Shown: one piece after another, positions 46,249 through 54,300 of the stretch
How positions within the stretch are numbered: position 1 is the first letter of the stretch
Layout: each line of letters starts with the position of its first letter
Made by a program: the position numbers and the translations under genes
From: RBG-16-34-14 sp963798865
GTDB lineage: Bacteria > Bacteroidota > Ignavibacteria > Ignavibacteriales > Ignavibacteriaceae
Reading direction: 5' to 3'
DNA: 64,000 nt
NCBI GenBank assembly: GCA_963798865.1
Contig: CAWCVZ010000009.1
Location: forward strand, 434,001 to 498,000
Notes under the pieces: model-generated
Database searches by the model: none
Seen by the model: the letters and a program-made list of their open reading frames with translations, nothing else
What the model was told of the DNA's origin: nothing

Positions 46249-47118
46249 TTATTGTTTAACTAAAAGTTCATAAGCTTCAGGGCGGCGGTCGCGGAAAAAC
46301 TGCCAGACATTCCTTACCTCTTTAATCTGGTCGAGATCAAGATCGGCAACAACAAGTTCATCTTTATCACGACTTGCCTTTGCAATTATTTTTCCTCTCG
46401 GGTTACAAAAATAGCTGCTTCCGTAAAACTCGCCGATGTTCCAGGGTCCTTCTTTTCCAACACGATTTATTGCACCGACAAAATAACCATTTGCTACTGC
46501 ATGTGCCGGCTGTTCAAGTTCCCACAAATATTCAGACAAACCTGCTACAGTAGCAGAAGGATTAAAAACGATCTCCGCTCCATTTAAACCAAGAGCCCTT
46601 GCGCCTTCGGGGAAATGCCTGTCATAACAGATGTAAACACCTATATTAGCATATGCAGTATTGAAAACAGGGAAACCAAGATTGCCGGGTCTGAAATAAA
46701 ATTTTTCCCAAAAGCCCGGATCACAGTGAGGAATATGATGTTTTCGGTATTTACCAAGATATTTACCATCAGCATTAATAACTGCGGCGGTATTATAGAA
46801 TACTCCAGTCATTTCTTCTTCATAAACAGGGATAATCATTACCATATTATATTTCTTTGCGATTTCCTGCATAAGTTTTGTTGTTGGTCCATCCGGAATT
46901 TTTTCAACCATATCATACCATTTTGTTTTCTGCTCGGCACAAAAGTATGGTCCATAGAATAATTCCTGCAGACAAATAATCTGAACATTTTGCTTTGCAG
47001 CTTCATCTATCATCTTAAGGTGTTTTTCAATCATGGATTCTTTTATTTTGTTAATCGGGTCATCGCTTGAACCAGCGAGAGTAGCTTGTATTAATCCTCC
47101 CCGAACAATTTTGCTCAT
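46249..47118 (-). CDS. N-carbamoyl-beta-alanine amidohydrolase (beta-ureidopropionase), nitrilase family
   Basis: The 289-aa nitrilase-superfamily protein has the Glu-Lys-Cys triad: ICLQELFYGPYFC (Glu), GKYRKHHIPH (Lys) and GVYICYDRHFPEGAR (Cys). The PYFCAEQ and HFPEGARALGLNGAE stretches are typical of the beta-ureidopropionase branch. It releases CO2 and ammonia to give beta-alanine. Another carbamoyl amidohydrolase activity (for example on N-carbamoylputrescine) is possible in isolation, but the operon argues against it. Confidence 0.9.
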   Translation of the reverse strand: MSKIVRGGLIQATLAGSSDDPINKIKESMIEKHLKMIDEAAKQNVQIICLQELFYGPYFCAEQKTKWYDMVEKIPDGPTTKLMQEIAKKYNMVMIIPVYEEEMTGVFYNTAAVINADGKYLGKYRKHHIPHCDPGFWEKFYFRPGNLGFPVFNTAYANIGVYICYDRHFPEGARALGLNGAEIVFNPSATVAGLSEYLWELEQPAHAVANGYFVGAINRVGKEGPWNIGEFYGSSYFCNPRGKIIAKASRDKDELVVADLDLDQIKEVRNVWQFFRDRRPEAYELLVKQ

Positions 47119-47143
47119 AAATTTTTCCTTATAAGATTTTAAG

Positions 47144-48598
47144 TTAGCTCATCCAGTTTGTTTTTGATTCCGGATTCCATTTGGTTGTAATCTTTTTCAA
47201 TCTCGTCCACAATTCTATGGAGCTTTTTCCGGTTATATCCCCAACTCCAAACTTAGATTCATTCCATCCGCCAAATGAGAAAGGCTCCCTTGGAACGGGG
47301 ACTCCAATATTAACTCCAATCATTCCAGCACTTGCGTGTTCAGCAACATAACGAGCTAAGCCGCCGCTTTGTGTAAAAACAGCGGCTGCATTTCCATATT
47401 GAGAACTGTTTTCAATTTCAATTGCACCATCCAATGTAGGTGAGCGCATTATTGAAAGAACAGGACCGAATACTTCTTCTTTTGCAATTGCCATATCAGG
47501 TTTTACATAATCAATTACGGTCGGTCCAACATAGAAACCATTTTCTTTTCCTTCTACAATACAGTTTCTTCCATCGAGTAGTATTTTAGCTCCATCTTTT
47601 TCAGCCTGGGTTATGTAGTTTTCAATTCGTTCTTTTGCTGCTTTAGAAATTACCGGTCCAAGATTTTTTCCGGGAATAATTTTTTTAGCTTCTTCAACAA
47701 GTTGAGTTATGATGTGATCAACATTTCCAACACCAACCATTGCAGATGCAGCCATACATCGCTGCCCTGCACAGCCTGACATCGAAGCAGCAACATTTGA
47801 TGCAGTCATTTCAACATTTGCATCTGGTAAAACTATTAAATGATTTTTAGCACCGCCAAGTGCAAGCACTCGTTTCAAAATTGATGATGCTCTCCTGTAA
47901 ACAATTTTCGCTACTTTTGTTGAACCGACAAACGATACTGCATCAATTCCGGGATGGTCGCAAATTGCTTCAACTGCTTCCCTGGAACCATGAACAATAT
48001 TAAATACTCCTTTAGGGAGACCAGCTTCTTTCAGAAGCTCAGCTATCCGGTTTGCACTTATTGGTACCAGTTCAGATGGTTTCAGAATCATTGCGTTTCC
48101 CAAAACCAAAGCGTTTGGAATCGTCCAGTTTGGAACCATATTAGGAAAATTAAAAGGTGTTATTGATGCGACAACTCCCACAGGAAAATGTTCAAGTCTG
48201 CATTCAACTCCTTTGCTAACTTCAAGGATTTCTCCTGCAATTAATTGCGGCATAGAGCAGGCAAACTCTGTAAGCTCAATGCTTTTTTCAATTTCAGCTT
48301 TTGCTTCGCTAAGAATTTTACCATTTTCCTCGTGAACTATGTTTGTTAGTTCATCCATATTTTTCTCAAGAAGCAGCCTGTACCTGAAAAAAACCTGTAC
48401 CCGCTCTTTTATCGGAGTTTCAGACCAGGATTTAAATGCTTCCCGTGCAGTTTTTACAGCTTTGTCAACAGCTTCATAAGTTGAAAGGAATACTCTGGAT
48501 ATTACTTTACCATCAATTGGAGAGTAAACATCGAGTGTATCTGTTCCGCCATTTTGAAATTCTTCCCCGATAAAATTTTTAATCTCAGGGTATCTCAT
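47144..48598 (-). CDS. mmsA: CoA-acylating methylmalonate-/malonate-semialdehyde dehydrogenase
   Basis: The 484-aa aldehyde dehydrogenase has the MMSDH hallmarks: ASITPFNFPNMVPNWTIPNA, FVGSTKVAKIVY, and the catalytic Cys in GCAGQRCMAASAMVGVG. It oxidises malonate or methylmalonate semialdehyde with NAD and CoA, with decarboxylation, to acetyl- or propionyl-CoA. It is the first gene of the leftward pyrimidine cluster, so the operon promoter should lie in 48599-48878. The last step in the pathway is thus encoded promoter-proximally. Confidence 0.92.
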   Translation of the reverse strand: MRYPEIKNFIGEEFQNGGTDTLDVYSPIDGKVISRVFLSTYEAVDKAVKTAREAFKSWSETPIKERVQVFFRYRLLLEKNMDELTNIVHEENGKILSEAKAEIEKSIELTEFACSMPQLIAGEILEVSKGVECRLEHFPVGVVASITPFNFPNMVPNWTIPNALVLGNAMILKPSELVPISANRIAELLKEAGLPKGVFNIVHGSREAVEAICDHPGIDAVSFVGSTKVAKIVYRRASSILKRVLALGGAKNHLIVLPDANVEMTASNVAASMSGCAGQRCMAASAMVGVGNVDHIITQLVEEAKKIIPGKNLGPVISKAAKERIENYITQAEKDGAKILLDGRNCIVEGKENGFYVGPTVIDYVKPDMAIAKEEVFGPVLSIMRSPTLDGAIEIENSSQYGNAAAVFTQSGGLARYVAEHASAGMIGVNIGVPVPREPFSFGGWNESKFGVGDITGKSSIELWTRLKKITTKWNPESKTNWMS

Positions 48599-48878
48599 TT
48601 AATATAATACCTCAGATGGTTTTTTAATTTCTTTTCTGCAAAATGATTAATTATAGATTCTGCTTTTGATATTTAGTTAATAATATTGAGTAAGTACTGC
48701 CAGCAGGAAATTAGAAATATTATATTTAACATTCAAAGGAAAATTATCCATAAAGGAAAATAGTTAAGTTTGAATACATGGTTATATGATTGAAGAAAAT
48801 CTGATGTTCTTTTGTGGAAATAATTGTTAAGTTAATAAAGCAGTAACATTTTTAGCAATCCAAAATCATAAAAACAAA
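48599..48878. other. Divergent intergenic region upstream of the pyrimidine cluster
   Basis: 280 AT-rich bases lie between divergent genes and should contain the pyrimidine operon promoter (- strand) and that of the glycosidase gene (+ strand). I see no clear operator, riboswitch fold or small frame. Confidence 0.5.
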
Positions 48879-50033
48879 ATGAAATCATTAATTATTATTC
48901 TGACAGTTTTCTATTACTTTAATCTAACTGCCCAGATAAAAATAGAAGAGGAAAAAATTGATGAAGGAGTAATCCACAAAAAAATAATTAATTCAAAAGA
49001 TACTCTCACAATCAACGAACTAAAAGTTGATTTTTCGAAAGGTGGATATATTCTACGATCAGTAAAAGCAAAGAATAAATTAAATGAAAAAGAAACAACA
49101 AGTGGAATGGCAAAAATGCTATCAGATTCCGGTTATAAAGTTTTAGCCGCAATAAACTCTGATTTTTTTGAAGATGATGGTGAAGTTATAAATAATATGA
49201 TTTCAGAAGGTGATTTTGTTAAAGCGGTTAAGTTTACAGATTCTAAATATAATCCCTTTGTTAATTCTCAGTTTGCTGTAACATTTAATAACCAGCTGTT
49301 AATTGAACAATTTGTTTTTAATGGTAACATTTTTCTTCCTGATGGTTCAATTGAAGAAATAAACAGAATTAATTCTAAGCCTGACAGTAATTCATTTTCA
49401 CTCTATAATTCATACCAGGGAAACAATACTCCCGCAGAACCAGATAAGTGGAGAGAAGTTGAATTTGTTTTAAAACCAATAGGGAATAATCTTGATACAT
49501 TATTTTTTGTAATTGATAATGTTTTTGAAGGAGGAAATAATCAAATACCGGGAAAAGGTTTTATTCTTTCTTCAAATAATAACGGTTCATATTATCTTGA
49601 AAGAGAATTATCTGAAAAGGATACAGTAAGAATTCTATTAAGATATAATCCTCGATATTCAGCATTAAGAACTTTAGCAGGAGGATGGCCAAGACTTGTT
49701 GCCGATGGCAAAAATACTGTTAAATCAGATAGTAGTATTGAAGGTATATTCCCTGGATTTTCAACCACCAAACATCCAAGAACAGGAATAGGTTTTTCTA
49801 AAGACAGCAGTACAATTTATTTTATTACTGTAGATGGAAGACAGGAATCGAGCAGCGGAATTAGTCTGGAAGATTTTGCAGATTTTATGATTTCTGAGGG
49901 AGTATATCAGGGATTAAATCTTGATGGCGGCGGCTCAACTACAATGGTTATTAATAGTAAAGTTGTTAATAATCCGTCGGATTCAACAGGGGAAAGAAAG
50001 GTTGGGAATAGTTTAGTTTTAATAAAAAAGTAA
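48879..50033 (+). CDS. Phosphodiester glycosidase (NAGPA-domain) family protein
   Basis: The 384-aa exported protein has a signal peptide ending FNLTAQ. The NAGPA-type domain is recognised by INSDFFEDDGEVINNM, RTLAGGWPRLVADGK, HPRTGIGFSKDSSTIYFITVDGR, and the signature GLNLDGGGSTTMVI near the C-terminus. Relatives remove GlcNAc from phosphodiester-linked glycans; bacterial members may act on wall or exopolysaccharides. The substrate here is unknown. It is a single gene between the catabolic cluster and the tRNA. Confidence 0.88.
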   Translation: MKSLIIILTVFYYFNLTAQIKIEEEKIDEGVIHKKIINSKDTLTINELKVDFSKGGYILRSVKAKNKLNEKETTSGMAKMLSDSGYKVLAAINSDFFEDDGEVINNMISEGDFVKAVKFTDSKYNPFVNSQFAVTFNNQLLIEQFVFNGNIFLPDGSIEEINRINSKPDSNSFSLYNSYQGNNTPAEPDKWREVEFVLKPIGNNLDTLFFVIDNVFEGGNNQIPGKGFILSSNNNGSYYLERELSEKDTVRILLRYNPRYSALRTLAGGWPRLVADGKNTVKSDSSIEGIFPGFSTTKHPRTGIGFSKDSSTIYFITVDGRQESSSGISLEDFADFMISEGVYQGLNLDGGGSTTMVINSKVVNNPSDSTGERKVGNSLVLIKK

Positions 50034-50140
50034 TTCTATTAAATAGACTGTTTTTTAAAGTAGAAGTAAATAAGACCATCTCTGTTTTGCTTGACAAATG
50101 ATGGATGAGTCTTTAAGTTAGTACTCTTAAATTTATGAAT

Positions 50141-50215
50141 TCCGCAGTAGCTCAATGGTGGAGCATCCGGCTGTTAACCGGAGGGTTACAGGTTCGAGTC
50201 CTGTCTGCGGAGCCA
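50141..50215 (+). tRNA. tRNA-Asn (anticodon GTT)
   Basis: A complete cloverleaf is visible. The acceptor arms TCCGCAG and CTGCGGA pair. The D-arm is GCTC...GGAGC, and the anticodon arm TCCGG-CTGTTAA-CCGGA gives GTT. The T-arm is ACAGG-TTCGAGT-CCTGT, followed by discriminator G and an encoded CCA. Confidence 0.95.
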
Positions 50216-50230
50216 ACTAAAGAAGCCTCA

Positions 50231-50250
50231 GAGTCCTGTCTGCAGAGCCA
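50231..50250 (+). repeat. Partial duplicate of the tRNA-Asn 3' end
   Basis: GAGTCCTGTCTGCAGAGCCA repeats the last 20 bases of the tRNA gene (50196-50215) with one mismatch, 35 bp downstream. It may be an att-type scar from an element integrated at the tRNA, or a trace of a lost second tRNA copy. Confidence 0.75.
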
Positions 50251-50257
50251 AAACCCT

Positions 50258-50279
50258 CCCGATAATTTCGGGTTTTTTG
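50258..50279 (+). terminator. Intrinsic terminator after tRNA-Asn
   Basis: CCCGA-TAATT-TCGGG forms a short stem followed by TTTTTTG. Confidence 0.75.
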
Positions 50280-50802
50280 TTTTTAGAATTGTAATTATTA
50301 AAAAGTATCATTCCCTTAATCAAATTCCTTCCTTTAAAAGTTAAAGCAACAGAATTAAAATTTTTACAATTAGGAAATCTCAAATTGGGAAATTTTAAGT
50401 GAAGAATGAGCTTGATTTCTGAATGACTTAAAAATCCCACTTTTTGCTGAAATAATCCTAACCAATACCTATTCGATAGATATATTTTAACATTCATTTT
50501 TAAATAATGTTTATGAATAATTAATATGTATAAACTATTGACTTTTAACATTAAAACTGGTTATGTTCAGTCGGAGCAATTATTAATATCATATGAAGGG
50601 TTATCGAATATATTTATTTGGATTGCTTATAATTGCTTTTCATATCTGAAAAAAAACATTTCAAATCAATTTTAAAAAGAAATTATATTCATTTTTTAAA
50701 TTGGTTCAATAGCATATTGCTCAATTAGTTCTGAAACGATAAAATGTTCTTGTTAAAAAAGAGAGTAAATTTTTTAATAAATAAAATCTTAGGAGGGATT
50801 CT
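50280..50802. other. AT-rich non-coding gap
   Basis: About 520 bases without a supportable gene. It has a short AAATCTCAAATTGGGAAATTT filler motif near 50373. An AGGAGG box directly before 50803 belongs to the next gene. Confidence 0.5.
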
Positions 50803-51294
50803 ATGAAAAACATTATAAGGTTCCTTGTATTTCTATTTCTTCTAAATGGCGGCTACGTCGTTATATTGTGTCAAACAGTTCAAACATCTATTCAAAACTT
50901 ATCAGAAAAAGCAGATGTAATTGTAACCGGAAAGGTTACAAGTCAAAAATCTGAATGGAATTCGTCCAAAGACAGGATTTCAACTAAGGTAACTATTCAG
51001 GTGGGTGAATTTTTAAAAGGTGTTGAATCCCAAACTCAGATAGTTGTTACTCATCCCGGTGGTGAAGTAGGTGAAGTGGGTGAATTATACTCACATATGC
51101 CAAGGTTTGGTAATAATGAAGAAGTGCTCCTCTTTTTGAAAAAAGATAATCATAATAACTACAAGGTTCTGGATGGTGAAGATGGAAAATTGACTCTATA
51201 TCATGATCAGGTTACAGGCGAAGAGATAACTTCATTTAATGAAAAAATATCTTCTCTTAAAAATGAAATAAAAAAATATATCGGTGAGCAGTAA
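50803..51294 (+). CDS. Small secreted protein of unknown function
   Basis: The 163-aa product has a strong AGGAGG before the ATG and an N-terminal signal sequence ending near VILCQ. The mature part (LSEKADVIVTGKVTSQKSEW, STKVTIQVGEFLKGV, VTHPGGEVGEVGELYSHMPRFG, EVLLFLKKDN) looks like a small secreted beta-domain family with the GEVGxxG core that I have seen beside secreted proteases, but I cannot name it. It precedes the giant metalloprotease-like gene by 58 bp and is probably co-expressed, perhaps as an inhibitor or chaperone. That role is speculation. Confidence 0.75.
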   Translation: MKNIIRFLVFLFLLNGGYVVILCQTVQTSIQNLSEKADVIVTGKVTSQKSEWNSSKDRISTKVTIQVGEFLKGVESQTQIVVTHPGGEVGEVGELYSHMPRFGNNEEVLLFLKKDNHNNYKVLDGEDGKLTLYHDQVTGEEITSFNEKISSLKNEIKKYIGEQ

Positions 51295-51352
51295 GGATAA
51301 TTGTAAAGAAGATTAATCAAAATTTTTATTCACCCAAAAAAATGAGCCGGAT

Positions 51353-54300
51353 ATGAAAAATTTAAACAATATTATTTATTCATCTATTATAATTTTAGCT
51401 GCTGTTCTATCAATTAACAAAATTAGTTTGGCCGATGGAACAAATAATGCATTTATGTTTAACGGCACAACAAGCAAACTTTATGTCTATGACGGGCAGC
51501 CGGCAAATTCTAATGCAAATCAGAATGGATTTAAATTCTTTAACAGCAGTTCATCAAATAAAAAAATATCAGTTGTAGCAAAGATTTATCTTTTTGGCGA
51601 TACTCCCTCAAATATTGAAGTTCCGGTTATTTACCGAAAAGTTAATAACGGGAAAACATTTTCAATGTATATAAAAAATAACAAGGGATATTTCTCAGTT
51701 GGAAATAATAATAATTCTACTGTTAATACTATTGAATTTCCAGCATTTAGTTGGGTTACAATAAGAGGCACATATGACGGAAGTAAATTAAAAGTTTATT
51801 TGAATGGTTCATTAAATAGCAGTGTTAATTTTAATATGACCACTGGTTATAGTGTTACAAATGGTGTTACAGGATTATTTATAGGGAATTCAGATGCCGG
51901 CGCTTTTAAAGGCTTGATAGACCAAATAGATATTTATAATGATGATGATGAACCTGATGACGATGGTGATGATGAAAGCAGTAAAAATGGTTCCTGGACT
52001 TTTTCAGAAATAAGTTCGGGTAATGTATTAGTAGATAAATCGAGTAAAAAAAATAATCTTTATATAAATGATATAACTGATGTATTCCCAACTGAATCAC
52101 TTCCGTTTTATGTAGTAACATCAGGTTTAGATGATGCAGATGCACAGCCGGGTAATGGAAATGCAATATCCCTTAATGGAAAAGTTACTTTAAGATCCGC
52201 AATTCAGGAAGTAAATGCTCAAACCGGACAAAAGACTATTTATTTTTATATTAAAGGAACTACTCCAGTCATTCAACCTTTGTCCAATTTACCTACAGTT
52301 ATAAAACCGGTAATTTTTGATGGAACAATTCAAATCGGTTATTCAGGATCACCGCTTGTCCAGATTTCTGGTTCCTTTGGAAGTTTAAATATTGCCGGGG
52401 GAGGTAGTACAGTTAAAGGACTTAAAATAAATAATTCTTCTGGATACAGTTTAATTCTTTCTTCAATAGGAAATAATAATATTTTCTCAAATCAAATTTC
52501 GGGTATTTCAATAACTACATCCGGAAATAATATTTATTCCAACAATATTTTGAATTCTGTAAATGACGGTATTAATATTGGTCCGGGTGGCGATAATAAT
52601 TTAATCGGTATTTCATCTCCGAATAATATTTCCGGGAATAGTGGAAATGGAATTTCAATTAATAATGCTAATGGAAATTCAATTGTTAATAATGTTATTA
52701 ATCTAAACAATATTAACGGAATTTATGTCTCAAATAGCAATGGAAACATTACGGGCAATACAATTTCACAGAATACTGGAAATGGATTATCCATAGTAGC
52801 TGGAAATATCTGTAATGTTCAGGGAAATAATATTTCAGGAAACTCCGGATATGGAATTTCTGAAAGCGGAGTTGGAAATCAATTTTTAGCAAATGCTATA
52901 AGTAATAATAATTCCGGCGGAGTTTTTGTAACAAACAGCAGCGGAAATTTTAGCGGTAATACTGTTTCAGGAAATTCAGGCTTTGGTATTTCATTAAGCT
53001 CTTCAAACAATAACACTGTTTTGGAAAATGAAATTTCAGGAAATGCAAGCCACGGTGTAATTGTTAACGGCAATGATAATGCCGTAGATAGTAATACAAT
53101 TTTTAATAATGGAACCTCCGGAACAGGTGCCGGAGTTTTTGTAGAATCAGGAAACAATAATTCAATTTTAAATAATTCTATTTATGGAAATACTGGTTTA
53201 GGAATTCAATTAAATTCACTGGCTAATAATTCACAGGAATTTCCTCTGCTTAATACACTTTATACCTGGCAGGATGAAACAGCTTTACCGGAAATAAAAG
53301 GTGGAACTTCTATCCAGGGTTTGCTTACCAGTACGCCAAACGAAAATTATAAGGTTCAATTTTTTTCTAATTCAACTTCATCTAACAGAGAAGGAAAAAA
53401 ATATTTGGGTGAAATTGCAGTCGCTACTGACCTTGCAGGGAAGGGAGATTTTCTTGCAAATTTAAAAGATATTGTTCTTTCAGATGGTGAGGTGGTAACA
53501 GCAACGGCAACTAAATTGAGCATTTATGGCAATCCATTAAGCACTTCTGAATTTACTCCATCAATTGTTAGAGCGACTGATGAAGGTCTTCATTATATAG
53601 TTAATAAAACATTAGCAGGAATACCACTTCATTGGAAAGATGGAAAAAGTGCTTACCAGATTGCACAATCAGTCGTAGGTTTAGGATATGATGATGAAGT
53701 TGAAAATGGATTTAACACATGGAATACATTAAACCAGTTAGAATATACGCGCAAGTATTTGCCTAATTCAGAACAATGGGGAGGTAATGCGGATGGGATT
53801 AATAATATAGTATGGTTTCCAACCTCAAGTGAATGGGAAAGTACAACCGAAGCACCAACAAACGTTATAGCAGTTACAAGGGTTAGGTATAATGCATTGA
53901 ATGGTGAACTTGTTGACGTGGATATGGCATTTAATGGAGAGCCATTTTCACTAAACGGTTTTGGTCAATTTTATTGGGCAACTAATGGAGATCCTGATAA
54001 ACTTGATGTTCAAAATACAGCTACACATGAAATCGGGCATTACTCTGGTTTAGCAGATTTATATAACCCGGGTGATCTTAACTATAAAATAGAAATGAAA
54101 AACTATAATCAATTTGCCACTATGTATGGAAGAATTGATAATGGTGAGATGAATAAACGGAATCTGCATCCTGTTTCATACACAAATCAGGCTGATGTAG
54201 TAACCTATGATATTGGAGGTATAAATTATATCTACAATAATCTTGATTCAGTAAATTACGATATAGTTTTAGTATTTGATGGATCAAATAATTTTGTATC

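Noticed and set aside
50228..50551. 107-aa minus-strand open frame downstream of the tRNA
   Set aside because: It spans the terminator and the tRNA 3' duplicate, lacks a ribosome site and has no family resemblance.
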